Shown here one piece after another: positions 29,652 through 38,980 of a stretch of 64,000 nt of DNA. The translations under genes were made by a program, and so were the position numbers. The notes beneath the pieces were generated by a model. That model did no database searches, was not told the origin of the DNA, and saw only the letters and a program-made list of their open reading frames with translations. Positions within the stretch are counted from its first letter, which is position 1. Every line of letters starts with the position of its first letter. The stretch comes from an uncultured Endozoicomonas sp. (lineage in GTDB: Bacteria > Pseudomonadota > Gammaproteobacteria > Pseudomonadales > Endozoicomonadaceae): NCBI RefSeq assembly GCF_947495845.1, contig NZ_CANMAO010000022.1, positions 1-64,000 of the forward strand, written 5' to 3'.

Positions 29652-30710
29652 TTAGTCGGTGCCAAAGCGGAAAACGGTTTGTTCATGATAGGTTTCGCCC
29701 GGGTTAAGCGTGGTTGATGGAAACTCCGGGTGATTAGGTGAGTCAGGAAAGTGCTGAGTTTCTAGACAAAAGCCTGCTCGCATACCGTACTGCCTGCCGC
29801 CTCTTGCCGGTTCGCCTTCCAGATAGTTGCCGGTATAAAACTGAACGCTGGGTTGTGTCGACAGCACTTCCAATGTTCGACCACTGTCTGGTTCTTCTGC
29901 CCGGGCAACAGAGTTCAAGGAATAGCCTTTGTCTCGTTCAGTCCAGATAACCCAGTTGTGATCATAACCTCTGCCCTGCTTCAGCTGAACAGTGCTTGCT
30001 TCAATATCTTGACCGATGGGCTTCATGGCCTGGAAATCCATCGGTGTATTGGTGACAGACTCCAGATCACCATACGGGATGGCTGTTTCATCGGAAGGTG
30101 TGTATTGAGCGCTATGGATTATCAGATTGTGATGCAGGCAATCATCACTGCCATTGAGATTGAAGTAGGTATGATTTGTTAAATTGACGACAGTGGTTGT
30201 ATCACACTGAGCGTGGTAATCGATAATCAGCTCATTCTGATTATTCAGTGTATAGGTGACTTTTATATTCAGCTTGCCCGGATAACCTTCTTCCCCATCT
30301 TCGGATTCGTAGTAAAGTGCCAGAGAGCAGTGATTGTCTTCTATTGATGGTTCAGCTTGCCAGAGCTGAAGGTTAAAGCCTGAATGGCCACCGTGAAGAT
30401 GGTTTGGCTCATTATTGCAAGCCAACTGAAAAGATTCACCGTTCAGTTCGAATTGACCGCGGGCAATGCGATTGGCGTAGCGTCCGACGATGGCACCAAA
30501 GTATGCTCCGGATCGTTCATAGTCAGCAACGGAGTCACAACCCAGTGTGACTTCGGCGACCTGTCCATCACGATCAGGCACCAGAATACTCTGGATTATG
30601 CCGCCCATGGTCAGGATGGTGACTTCCATATTCTGTTGATTACAGAGTTTGTAGGCATAAACTGCTTCACCGGAGTGGAGTGCACCAAACCGCTCTTTAA
30701 CAACGTTCAT
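29652..30710 (-). CDS. galM: Aldose 1-epimerase (mutarotase)
   Basis: GalM interconverts alpha and beta anomers of galactose and other aldoses. The 352 residues are typical. Conserved features are YANRIARGQFELNG (about residue 78), the catalytic His in NLTNHTYFNLNG, the YDHNWVI segment and the catalytic Glu in FCLETQHFPDSPNHP. The ATG at 30710 is preceded by ACGAG. No other galactose genes are nearby. The downstream PH-domain gene may be cotranscribed (33-base gap). Confidence 0.93.
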   Translation of the reverse strand: MNVVKERFGALHSGEAVYAYKLCNQQNMEVTILTMGGIIQSILVPDRDGQVAEVTLGCDSVADYERSGAYFGAIVGRYANRIARGQFELNGESFQLACNNEPNHLHGGHSGFNLQLWQAEPSIEDNHCSLALYYESEDGEEGYPGKLNIKVTYTLNNQNELIIDYHAQCDTTTVVNLTNHTYFNLNGSDDCLHHNLIIHSAQYTPSDETAIPYGDLESVTNTPMDFQAMKPIGQDIEASTVQLKQGRGYDHNWVIWTERDKGYSLNSVARAEEPDSGRTLEVLSTQPSVQFYTGNYLEGEPARGGRQYGMRAGFCLETQHFPDSPNHPEFPSTTLNPGETYHEQTVFRFGTD

Positions 30711-30839
30711 CAATACAATTACTCGTTACTGATAGTCGGGAATCATGGCCGGGATCTTTTCACATTCTATATAAGGGGTGAATAGAAAGATGAAAAACAA
30801 TAAAAAACGGTAAATTGTCACGCCAATTTGCTGAATACG

Positions 30840-30868
30840 TTGCGGCATGGAGTCTTCTGCTCTATAAC
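30840..30868 (+). promoter_or_regulatory. Predicted ssrA promoter
   Basis: TTGCGG (30840-30845) and TATAAC (30863-30868) are 17 bases apart. The predicted start is within about ten bases of the mature tmRNA 5' end at 30879. Confidence 0.7.
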
Positions 30869-30878
30869 TATTAGTTCT

Positions 30879-31267
30879 GGGGACGATTCGGATTCGACGA
30901 CGGTATCGAACCCTTAGGTGCATGCCGAGGACGTAGTGGTTCTCGTTAATCAAAACACTACAAACCTTATAGTTGCCAAAACTGCAGCTAACGATAGTTC
31001 TTACGCTCTCGCAGCGTAAATCGTAGCTAAACCCTACGAGCTATCCAGTCTGTCCGGCTCGTCTGCTGGCTGGTTTCCAGACTGTCATCGCAAGCAGAAT
31101 CGCCACGTTCAGCAGGTCTCTGGCTGACGGGTTAAAACTTGTGAGGATCGCGCTGCAGCACCCCGACCACTGGGTCATTGCAGTGTTAAATTAAAGGTGG
31201 ATCTAAGCATGTAGAGCCGAAGGCTGAGAGCTGGCGGACGCGGGTTCAAATCCCGCCGTCTCCACCA
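30879..31267 (+). ncRNA. ssrA: Transfer-messenger RNA
   Basis: tmRNA rescues stalled ribosomes with SmpB. The 5' end GGGGACGATTCGGATTCGACG pairs in part with the 3' end, which carries the tRNA-like GGTTCAAATCCC arm and an encoded CCA at 31265-31267. The resume codon is GCC at 30975, and the tag reads AKTAANDSSYALAA before TAA at 31017-31019. The tag keeps the YALAA degradation signal but has DSS where E. coli has DEN. The 3' end is also the left junction of the prophage. Confidence 0.97.
31245..31267 (+). other. Probable left attachment site in the ssrA 3' end
   Basis: Host gene content stops and phage content starts at the tRNA-like end of ssrA, a common target of tyrosine integrases, and an integrase gene is present at 61175. 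The core is placed in the T-arm and acceptor stem, which remain complete. No second copy is found in the window, so the exact core is unproven. Confidence 0.55.
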
Positions 31268-31431
31268 ATCAAACATAGATAAATCAAGAGGTTACGAAAG
31301 CACGATTGTACAAGGTTGGCATTAATTTGCCCGCATTCTGACCCGATATGACAGCATTTTTGACAGCCTTTTCTAACGAGGTTTTCAGGAATGCTGTTTT
31401 TCTTTGGGGGGATTTCTCCCCCGTTTCAGCT

Positions 31432-31761
31432 TCACTCTTCCGGCACACATCGGTGCGTTACCTGACCTCTGATTAACTGAGCATCAGGTAGCAATAGTTC
31501 ACACTGAATTTGTCCTTCTGGTACAAAACTATGCTGTCCATTGCGATGGTGATATGTGCCGATCATAGGCAGGTCATTAACCACCAGCACAACCGTCGAA
31601 CCACTTTTGACAGGCTTGCCTGAATCCACCAGCACGATGAATGGTGTCTGATGGTTGTTCCCCATACTTCCTGTTACCAGGTACTGTTCATAAACTGGAT
31701 GCTGCATCCGTTCATTCCCCTGAATCAAATCAACCCTTTTTGGCCATTCTGCCAGAACCAC
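31432..31761 (-). CDS. Small protein resembling the beta-rich end of S24-type repressors
   Basis: The 109-residue product is not confidently assigned. The stretch GKPVKSGSTVVLVVNDLPMIGTYHH and the ending LIRGQVTHRCVPE resemble the beta-barrel core and the final G-x-V strand of LexA/CI-like S24 domains. There is no DNA-binding domain, and no clear Ser-Lys dyad or Ala-Gly cleavage site. It could be a truncated repressor relic or an unrelated phage protein. It is the first phage gene next to the attachment site, on the opposite strand to ssrA. Confidence 0.5.
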   Translation of the reverse strand: MVLAEWPKRVDLIQGNERMQHPVYEQYLVTGSMGNNHQTPFIVLVDSGKPVKSGSTVVLVVNDLPMIGTYHHRNGQHSFVPEGQIQCELLLPDAQLIRGQVTHRCVPEE

Positions 31762-31844
31762 AAATATTGCAACCCCGGAAATAGAAACTTTTTTGGGTGT
31801 TTTGGGACTTTTTTATGGTCTACCTTGACGGGTGTCTGACCTTT

Positions 31845-32147
31845 GAGCCAGACTGGCTCCCATCACCTGCGCTGCTGATAACAGTTGTTAGGTGGGAGCC
31901 ACCCATCAGGACAAACGGCACTCATTGTCGGGCGTCCATGGATAAAAAACCGTAATCGGTGGGTCAAGCCGTGCCTTTGGGTTGTGCCTTCGGGTATTGC
32001 CAGAAGGCGGGAAGCAGTGGGGAGTGCTAGCAACTCTTATCAGCGTCCCGGCACCAAAACACCTATGGCTCAGGCCTGCGCCTGGGGCATGGCTCCAATA
32101 TGAAACGGAGTTCTGAACCGCACTTTGCAGAAAGCTGCGGTTTTTTT
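31845..32147 (+). ncRNA. Candidate structured RNA ending in a strong terminator
   Basis: This 300-base region between phage genes has dense pairing potential. GAGCCA/TGGCTC (31845-31859) competes with a longer pairing of GGCTCCCATCACCT (31855-31868) with AGGTGGGAGCC (31890-31900). The region ends with a Rho-independent terminator at 32118-32147: stem CCGCA-CTTT, loop GCAG, then seven T. A 72-codon frame (31885-32103) ends just before the terminator but lacks a normal start. Either a small regulatory RNA or the leader of a tiny gene is possible; no known RNA family is recognised. Confidence 0.45.
32118..32147 (+). terminator. Rho-independent terminator before the XRE gene
   Basis: CCGCACTTT and AAAGCTGCGG pair around a GCAG loop with one bulge, and seven T follow. 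It isolates the XRE gene at 32343 from transcription coming out of ssrA or the candidate RNA. Confidence 0.8.
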
Positions 32148-32342
32148 CTGTCTGAAACATACGACACTTGTTTCCGTGCTGAGTGTCGCAACAGTTTTCT
32201 ACGAACGGGAAAAGAAAAACCTGACCTGAATCAATGGGCAAAAAATAGTTGCGAGGTTCGCAACTATGGAAAAAAGGGTGACACAGATCAATTACAGCCA
32301 GTTGGTTTTATGAATAAGAACAATATGGGGGTGGAGTCATGA

Positions 32343-32657
32343 ATGTATCATCCGTTTGCCGCTGCGCTGCGGGCTATACTCAGACGCAATCAATGGCAGG
32401 ATCGACGAATCGCTGAAGAGGTGGGTGTGTCCAGATCAACCATTTCCCGTTGGCTCAATGGCAAACAGGAACCGAGAAACCTGCAGGAGCTGGTGGATAT
32501 TGCAGAAGCCCTGCAGGTGACAACGGATGAACTTCTGGGGCTGGCCGGTCATGAGATCAGCCAGATAGTGGAATTGCTCCGGCAGTTACCGGAGGATTTG
32601 CGGCAGGTTGAGTTGTCCAGGCTTCAGAAGCTGGTGGACGATTATCGGAGGACGTAA
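32343..32657 (+). CDS. XRE-family helix-turn-helix regulator
   Basis: The 104-residue protein has a Cro/C1-type helix-turn-helix at about residues 8-62 (RRIAEEVGVSRSTISRWLNG is the core) and a Leu-rich C-terminal helix (about 70-100) that could mediate dimers. GGAG is seven bases before the ATG. It is the only plus-strand gene at the tail-fibre end of the prophage, so it may be a lysogenic-conversion gene expressed from the prophage. Its targets are unknown. Confidence 0.78.
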   Translation: MYHPFAAALRAILRRNQWQDRRIAEEVGVSRSTISRWLNGKQEPRNLQELVDIAEALQVTTDELLGLAGHEISQIVELLRQLPEDLRQVELSRLQKLVDDYRRT

Positions 32658-32663
32658 AGCGGT

Positions 32664-33233
32664 TTACACCGCTGGGCGTTTAACCCCTTCCGGCCATTGT
32701 GGGCGCCATGATGGATCGGGGAAGTTTGCCGACAGGCTTCGGGCTGGGTTTCTGAGCTTTTCCCGATACTCCATGATTTTTATCCTGCCTTCATCCGTCA
32801 CTGGGAAGTCAGGTGTTAATGCTCGGTCGGATCTGGCCAGTTCACTCATGGCCCATTGGCGTTCGATTTCTACTTTGAAAGTGTGTTCTGCTTCTGCATC
32901 GTGAATCCATTGATTGCTGGCTTCATCCCAGTTGCAGAATTCATCTTCCGGTTTCAGTTCGGTATGGGTGTCTGGAATAGGGCCGATGGTTTCTATTTTC
33001 AGTTCTGACTTATCAGCCTTTGAATAGACGGTTTTGTTTCGGTGGTCTTCTTCCAGTGTCCAGTTGTCGATATCGGGTTGATACACTGCCACCATGCAAT
33101 CATCCGCGGATAGTGGTTTTCGGGCTGTGCTGTTTGGTGGAATCAGATATTCGCCAGGTCGTGCCGGGTTTTTCTGGCAGGGGACTGGGTGAAGATATTC
33201 AAAGGTTTCAGGGTCGTAGTGATAATGTTCCAT
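32664..33233 (-). CDS. Tail fibre assembly chaperone-like protein
   Basis: The 189-residue product resembles phage tail fibre assembly proteins. Its C-terminal part (from about residue 125) has the usual pattern: an EIERQWAMSELARSDRAL helix, a short acidic turn, MEYREKLRN, and a final Trp/Pro-rich WRPQWPEGVKRP. It lies directly downstream of the fibre gene with no gap, the normal place for such chaperones. Confidence 0.7.
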   Translation of the reverse strand: MEHYHYDPETFEYLHPVPCQKNPARPGEYLIPPNSTARKPLSADDCMVAVYQPDIDNWTLEEDHRNKTVYSKADKSELKIETIGPIPDTHTELKPEDEFCNWDEASNQWIHDAEAEHTFKVEIERQWAMSELARSDRALTPDFPVTDEGRIKIMEYREKLRNPARSLSANFPDPSWRPQWPEGVKRPAV

Positions 33234-34466
33234 TTAAAAGACTCCGTGGTAGACACAAACTAATTCTGTTAATGATTTCGGGCGGTTTTCTGATGCTGTT
33301 GGAACCACCCTTGATGCATCAAAAACAAAACCTCTACCACCTGCGCCGGATCCACTACCAACACGATTACTTCCTTCTATTCCAGTAATTGCCCCAGTTG
33401 CAGAGCCTGCATAAATAGAGTTGTAATAATTATCAATTCTAGCTTTTATATTTCGAATTGCATCCTCTTGAAAACTACCAACAGCTCTGCTCGACGAACC
33501 TTTACCACGCCCAAAATACGCAGCATCAGCAAGAATCAAATCATTCCCATCTATAGTGATAAATCTACACCCTGAATCAATCAAAGGCTTATAGGCTGGT
33601 TCAACAGCCCCACCAACAATTCTTGAACCATCCAGAGCAAAGAAACCCGGTAAGCCGTCGGCAGGCATTTCGAAAGAGAATCGACATAGCTCCCCGACAT
33701 AAATAGGACGCAGCCCCAAATTTCGAAGAGTCTTCAAATTATTCGGAACTTTTAAACCACCATCATCCTCAAAAACAAACTCCTTCCGCCCTGACCAACC
33801 ACCCTGCAAATTCGACCTGATAACCACTTCATTATCAGACGACAAATGCAAAACTTCAGACGTCATAGTGACATTCTGAACCGTCAGGTTGCGAGCTTCA
33901 CCCGAACCAATCACCACCGCTTCATCAGCACCAAAGCTGATAGCACCATTAGCCGTATGCCGATAAAGCACCGTCTTGTTATCCAGCGTGATGATATTGC
34001 CCGTATTCGGCGTGTAATTAATACCGCCAGCCAGATTACCACCCGCAGCAGGAAACGCATCATCGGCAATATTCTTGGCACTGCCAGCCAACCCATAAGC
34101 CGAGTCAGCCCGATCCATGGCCGTTTTTACCGAATTAGGCGCTGCTGCCATTACAGTACTGGCACTGGTGACACTATCCAGAATCTGGACAACACCCGGC
34201 GCATTCAACGTAGCAACGGGCAAATCATCCGCACCGTGGCTGTGCACATTTGAGGCATAGCCAGAAGGTGGCAAACCGCCCAACTTGGCAGAGTCTGCAG
34301 CTTCTTCCGTCTTACCCAGCTTGCCCGATTGCAAATCAGCAATGGCCTGATCGGTTTCCGCTTTGTTGGATTTGTTGTTTTTGATGTTCTCAAAGTTATC
34401 ATTCAACTTTGCCCGGGTCGGTGCACCGGGCAAGTTATCCAGATGATAATCATAATTGTCAGCCAT
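33234..34466 (-). CDS. Tail fibre protein
   Basis: The 410-residue protein starts with a short attachment region (YDYHLDNLPGAPTRAKLN), then a coiled region and repeated beta-rich segments, including NVHSHGADDLPVATLN. The C-terminal part is Gly/Ser-rich (GSGSGAGGRGFVFDASR) and ends in a tip-like segment. It should bind the host receptor. It starts eight bases before the upstream tail-tip gene ends. Confidence 0.75.
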   Translation of the reverse strand: MADNYDYHLDNLPGAPTRAKLNDNFENIKNNKSNKAETDQAIADLQSGKLGKTEEAADSAKLGGLPPSGYASNVHSHGADDLPVATLNAPGVVQILDSVTSASTVMAAAPNSVKTAMDRADSAYGLAGSAKNIADDAFPAAGGNLAGGINYTPNTGNIITLDNKTVLYRHTANGAISFGADEAVVIGSGEARNLTVQNVTMTSEVLHLSSDNEVVIRSNLQGGWSGRKEFVFEDDGGLKVPNNLKTLRNLGLRPIYVGELCRFSFEMPADGLPGFFALDGSRIVGGAVEPAYKPLIDSGCRFITIDGNDLILADAAYFGRGKGSSSRAVGSFQEDAIRNIKARIDNYYNSIYAGSATGAITGIEGSNRVGSGSGAGGRGFVFDASRVVPTASENRPKSLTELVCVYHGVF

Positions 34467-37400
34467 TCTGTCTCTCTCCGTAGCTGATCGCCAACCAGTT
34501 ACAGGAACGGGCTACCCCTGCATTGCTACTGTTGAACCAGCGAATATTGAAACCGTCGTGGGTTGAATTGGTAATGCGGTAGGTATCGCCGGGCTCCATA
34601 TCCAAACCGGTGATAAATAGCTCAGCTTCATCCATAAAGGCTGTGGCGTAAGTGATCCGACCACCCGCTGCAGGGATGGGAACGTTCTTCTGCTGCTCCT
34701 GTCGATCCGGCACATCGGCCAGCAGTTTCAGCCGTGAGATAGTGCCGACGGCAATATCACTGTTGGACAGCAGTCGTACCTGTAACCGGAATGCCCTTGC
34801 CCGGAACTCACCCAACACAAACTGTGTCCACTCGCTCCACTGGGCAGAACTGCTGGAAGGATCGTCATCGGTTCGGCTGACAAAGTACTGCAGGGTGGTA
34901 TCACCGGGCTTGGCACCGTCGAACTGTGCCCAGGTATCGATAGGGTCAAGACGATCATCGATAAAGTCCTGCTCATACACCGAACCATAGGCGTCCATTT
35001 GCAGCCGGATGGTAAAGACGCCGCCGAGATCCAGCGGTTGCTCCATGGTGTACGAAGGTGGCTGTGTATTGCTGCTGTTGTTCTGCAGGTTCAGCACAGA
35101 GCCGGTAATGGTGGCTTTGTTTTTATCGCCGAGCCATGTGGTGGGCTCTTCTCTGGTCAAAATCCGGTTATAGCCAATGGAGGCCGCCATATTGCTGACC
35201 ACTGCCGCCGCATTTTCAGACCATAAGCCCTGACTATTGACCGCTTTTACCAGGTAGGTGCCGTTCATTAACTGCACCTGCACCGATGTGGTGTTACCGG
35301 TCAAACGGTCAGTGATGGGTGAAGCGTTTTCCCATGTAGCGGTGATGCCAACTCTTTCGGTGAAACGCACCTGCACAAAACCGGCACCATAAATATCATC
35401 AGCGGGTTTTGACCAACTCAGGATGGCCTGTTTATCCAGAGCCCGGAGCTGGAAGTCGGCAATATCACCGGGTGCCAGTTCATAACCGAAGCTGATGGAC
35501 GCCCAATCACTGAGCTGATTATTCCAGCGAGCTCTTACCCTGAATTGATAGGTGCCCGGTAATAACAGCGGCAACGGCTCACTGGTGGAATAGCTGGGTG
35601 ATGCGTAGATTCGCACACCATCCGACAGAACTTCTACATCAAAGGTTTGCGGCCTTCCGTCGGAGGTTGCCCACGTCAATGTGCCAGTACTGCCCGGGCT
35701 GGCATTGCTGGTGTCAAACTGCAGTTTGGTGGGCGTGGGAATACTGCTGATCAGCTGTGAGGTGTTCGACCAGTCCGACACAATACCACCGGCACGGGCA
35801 CGCACGGCAATGTTATAGAGACCGGGCTTTAACCAATCCAGCCAGATTAACCGCTCGGTGGTGGTGCTGTTCCATAAAACCGTTGAACGGCTGTTGTCGG
35901 ATACGGAAATCTCCCAACTCTGCCCAGCACCGCCCCAGGTGATAAAGCCCCAACGATCAAACGATGGGTCAATGGTAAAGGTCAGGTTGGTGGGTTGGTC
36001 TGCTGCGAATACTTCAAACTCTGTTTGCAACCATGCGGATTTATCGCCAAAGGGTGGAATCGCCCTCATGCGCGCCTGATGGACACCGGCATTGAGTGAC
36101 GATAACCGGCAGCTCGGAGTAGTGCCACGGCCAGCCGCTAACCAATCGGTGCCTGTGGTTTTGGTTTCTGTCTCATAGACCACCGATTCAGCGGGGAAGC
36201 TGCCAGCACCTAACACTTCGGCAACAATCAAAGCAGAAGCCGGGTATACGGAGTTATCTACGTTGGCGGCAATGCCAACCAGGCTGACTTCCGGTGTATT
36301 CAGGTTAAAGGGCTGAATCACCGCTTCGGATTTCACATCAAACCGGTTAATAGCAATGATGGTGATTCGATAGTTACCGGAGTTCTGACGAATCACGCTC
36401 AGTTGTGGGCCGATGGTGGTTCCTGAATATTTTTCAATCCACTGACCATCGACTTCTTTCTCAGTGACCACTTCATATTGGAAGATGCTGCCCGGGTTGG
36501 AATGTTCCCAGGTCACGTTAACCTGCCACTCTCCATCGACTTCCAATTCATTAAAGCGAACATTGAATACCGGATCCACAAAGCTCGGGTCTGGCAGATT
36601 CACATCAGGGGGTAACACTGGCACACGGCCTAAAACATCGGTCCACACTTCAGGCGCATCAGCACGAAGGGTCAGAGTAACACCGCGCTCAGGGTCTAAC
36701 TCCCAGCCTTCCACCACACATTCCCGATGATCGTAGCCAATGGTCGGCATGTGCAGTTTAATATTTCTGCCTAAGTGACACTCAAACGCCCGCCAGTTGC
36801 AGGGAACGGTAATCACCGGCAACCGTGCCCGCGCCAAATCGTTAGCTGCCAACCGCTGGCACTGGTAAGGCGAATGCACAAATTCAAGGTCTAAATCCTT
36901 GATCAGCTCTTCGCCATCGTCGGCAATCATGGATTCGGAATAGACCTGTGGAAAATCCACTTCCTGAAACTTGCCATCAGGCCAAACGTGTTTGCCCTTG
37001 CAGGTGTTAATCAGTGAACGTCTATCCGGCTGAGGCTTGACGGTGACATTGCCGATGATGTCGTCTTCAGTCAGCACAAAATCGGCGGGGCCATTGTAAG
37101 CGCCTACCTGAAAGCCGAACTTACCGTAGAGATACGTCAGCTTTCCCGCAGCAGAAACCTTCATTTTATCGATGACCTGTTTATGGGGTTCATCGAAGTT
37201 AAACGCACCGTTGGCGGTGTAGCGGGGTTCGGTGCCGCCGTTGCCAGTGGCTACGGTCTCAGCACAGATCGGGCGGGCGATATTGAAAGAGTCCAAATCA
37301 ATCTCGTCATCGGCTGCACCGAAATGGTGTTGCAGGTAATTCAATACCGCATCGGAGGACAGGGACTCATCATCATTAGAGTCCAACTCAAAGACAAAGT

Positions 37401-37980
37401 TCGGCACCCCGGAGGGGAACAGCTTGTTATCGTACTTCAAGCGGATATGAGCAAAGCAGATGCCTTTGCCGATCATATCGTTGCGCCAGCTTTTCAGGCC
37501 GGTAAGCTCGCTGCCCAGATCACTGATTTTGGTTTGAGAGCCATCGTATACCCGTACATAGACTTTCCCACTGTGACTGCTGCCCAATGGTATTTCTTTG
37601 TCGTCCATAAAGACTTTTTTGACAGACTTCACCACCGGCACACCAGCGGGCTGGGTATGGCCTGCCAGTGTCAGGGCTAAATGGAGTTCATCCCCTTTAC
37701 CATCATCAGAACTTTTGTTTTTGCGCTCTTCAGCAAACGACAGCACACCCGACACCTGAGTTCTGCCCTGAATGCCTACCATGGGGGACGCAGCGGAACG
37801 AATCACCTGTTTACGGTCAGAAGGTGAGGTGCCAGTACCGGGCATTTTCGGTTTATTGAGCAAGGCGGTAGCAGCAAGGGCAACGGCAGAGATTGCCAGT
37901 GCCGTCGTCACCGCCATCACACCCGCAGCAGCAGCGACACCTGCACCCACCGCAGCAACGACAGCAATAGCAGGAGGCAT
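34459..37980 (-). CDS. Tail tip / host specificity protein J-like
   Basis: The 1173-residue protein fits the lambda J family of central tail-tip proteins. The N terminus has hydrophobic Ala-rich stretches (about 1-40). A hub-like region follows to about residue 480. Several fibronectin III-like domains (about 490-1000) have motifs such as WQVNVTWEHSNPGS and ILSWSKPADDIYG. I chose the ATG at 37980, with GGAGGG seven bases upstream and its A shared with the stop of the preceding gene. The family determines host range and contacts the cell envelope. Confidence 0.85.
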   Translation of the reverse strand: MPPAIAVVAAVGAGVAAAAGVMAVTTALAISAVALAATALLNKPKMPGTGTSPSDRKQVIRSAASPMVGIQGRTQVSGVLSFAEERKNKSSDDGKGDELHLALTLAGHTQPAGVPVVKSVKKVFMDDKEIPLGSSHSGKVYVRVYDGSQTKISDLGSELTGLKSWRNDMIGKGICFAHIRLKYDNKLFPSGVPNFVFELDSNDDESLSSDAVLNYLQHHFGAADDEIDLDSFNIARPICAETVATGNGGTEPRYTANGAFNFDEPHKQVIDKMKVSAAGKLTYLYGKFGFQVGAYNGPADFVLTEDDIIGNVTVKPQPDRRSLINTCKGKHVWPDGKFQEVDFPQVYSESMIADDGEELIKDLDLEFVHSPYQCQRLAANDLARARLPVITVPCNWRAFECHLGRNIKLHMPTIGYDHRECVVEGWELDPERGVTLTLRADAPEVWTDVLGRVPVLPPDVNLPDPSFVDPVFNVRFNELEVDGEWQVNVTWEHSNPGSIFQYEVVTEKEVDGQWIEKYSGTTIGPQLSVIRQNSGNYRITIIAINRFDVKSEAVIQPFNLNTPEVSLVGIAANVDNSVYPASALIVAEVLGAGSFPAESVVYETETKTTGTDWLAAGRGTTPSCRLSSLNAGVHQARMRAIPPFGDKSAWLQTEFEVFAADQPTNLTFTIDPSFDRWGFITWGGAGQSWEISVSDNSRSTVLWNSTTTERLIWLDWLKPGLYNIAVRARAGGIVSDWSNTSQLISSIPTPTKLQFDTSNASPGSTGTLTWATSDGRPQTFDVEVLSDGVRIYASPSYSTSEPLPLLLPGTYQFRVRARWNNQLSDWASISFGYELAPGDIADFQLRALDKQAILSWSKPADDIYGAGFVQVRFTERVGITATWENASPITDRLTGNTTSVQVQLMNGTYLVKAVNSQGLWSENAAAVVSNMAASIGYNRILTREEPTTWLGDKNKATITGSVLNLQNNSSNTQPPSYTMEQPLDLGGVFTIRLQMDAYGSVYEQDFIDDRLDPIDTWAQFDGAKPGDTTLQYFVSRTDDDPSSSSAQWSEWTQFVLGEFRARAFRLQVRLLSNSDIAVGTISRLKLLADVPDRQEQQKNVPIPAAGGRITYATAFMDEAELFITGLDMEPGDTYRITNSTHDGFNIRWFNSSNAGVARSCNWLAISYGERQNG

Positions 37981-38384
37981 CAGGCAACCCTCCACGCTTG
38001 CACAGCTTGCGACCGTGGCAGGGTAATCAGGCCTTCTTTAGAGACAATCCACAGCTTTGCACCAAAGCAGATAGACACCGCCGGTTCATTCTCCACCAGT
38101 ACCAGAGCCACATCACCACGCCCCATGTCGTTCACGGGGATTTCATCAAAGTGTTGTGACCAGGCACCGGCAACGGTTCCATCAGCCTGTTTTTTTAACG
38201 CCCGATACGCGCCGAGTTCGGTTTTGTAACTGCCACGGTAGGCGCTGGCGTAATCAGTGCCGGTAATACACTCCACCGCATCGGCTACAAACAGACAGCA
38301 GTCGTTCTTTCCCCATTCAAAGGGCTCGGCTTTTCTTGACTCGATAAAATGCGCCAGCAACGTCGGCCAGTTGTTCTTTTTCAT
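37980..38384 (-). CDS. DUF6950-like / NlpC-P60-like tail assembly protein
   Basis: The 134-residue protein has the NDCCLFVADAV motif (about residues 27-37) found in phage DUF6950 proteins and related to NlpC/P60 peptidases. It contains the putative active-site Cys and a later GRGDVALV strand. Its position between the DUF2163-like protein and the tail-tip gene is standard in siphovirus tail modules. It may be a tail-tip peptidase or a structural remnant. Confidence 0.72.
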   Translation of the reverse strand: MKKNNWPTLLAHFIESRKAEPFEWGKNDCCLFVADAVECITGTDYASAYRGSYKTELGAYRALKKQADGTVAGAWSQHFDEIPVNDMGRGDVALVLVENEPAVSICFGAKLWIVSKEGLITLPRSQAVQAWRVA

Positions 38385-38404
38385 AGAATGCTTTTACTGA
38401 AAGA

Positions 38405-38980
38405 TCAGACAGAGTCTTTGAGGGGAATGGAGGACTTTTCAGAACCCCAATAAATTGGGTATTCAGCCATAGCCGGCATGTAGATAAAGATACGATCGCC
38501 CGGGTGTCGGCTGTTCTGGCTTTCGTCGGTGTAACGGTCTGGTCTTGCTTTGTCCCAGTCTTCCAAACGGTTGGAAACGGTCAAGGTGATCTGGTTGTTT
38601 TCACCCACGGTCACACCACCATCGGAAATCGAGCCACGCCAAATCATCTGACTGGCTTTGATGCGCCAGTCATCATCCAGCACCGCCAGCCAGAGTTTTA
38701 CCGGTTGACCAACATAGCGGGCTTCCAGTGCTTCACCTCTGACTGAATCATCAAAGGAGGAAAGCGTCAGGTTTAACCGGTCGGGACGGTCGCCGCTTTC
38801 CTGTCGGATCACGGATACTTTGCCAATGTCGCCCAGTCCTAAAAACTTCTGACCTTCAAAGATGATTTCACCCAAACCGGAATGCACACGGGTAGTCCCG
38901 TTTTTAAAAGCGATTTCCAGCAGCATCAGCGGGGTGACACTGTCTTGTGTCAGGGCGAGTCGTAGAGCTGAATCCATCAT
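38405..38980 (-). CDS. Tail protein, DUF2163-like
   Basis: The 191-residue product is a minor tail protein. It has the features of the baseplate-hub family near DUF2163: an N-terminal LLEIAFKNGTTRVHSG segment and NLTLSSFDD in the middle, then VKLWLAVLDDDW and the Trp-rich IWRGSISDGGV. The start overlaps the preceding stop, with GGAGGA ten bases upstream. Exact family membership is tentative. Confidence 0.65.
   Translation of the reverse strand: MMDSALRLALTQDSVTPLMLLEIAFKNGTTRVHSGLGEIIFEGQKFLGLGDIGKVSVIRQESGDRPDRLNLTLSSFDDSVRGEALEARYVGQPVKLWLAVLDDDWRIKASQMIWRGSISDGGVTVGENNQITLTVSNRLEDWDKARPDRYTDESQNSRHPGDRIFIYMPAMAEYPIYWGSEKSSIPLKDSV

Noticed and set aside
30726-30953. Minus-strand frame overlapping the ssrA promoter and 5' end
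   Set aside because: It lies over tmRNA and its promoter and shows no family features.
31845-32147. Diversity-generating retroelement template or retron RNA
   Set aside because: No reverse transcriptase gene is present anywhere in the window, and no matching variable repeat was found in the tail genes.
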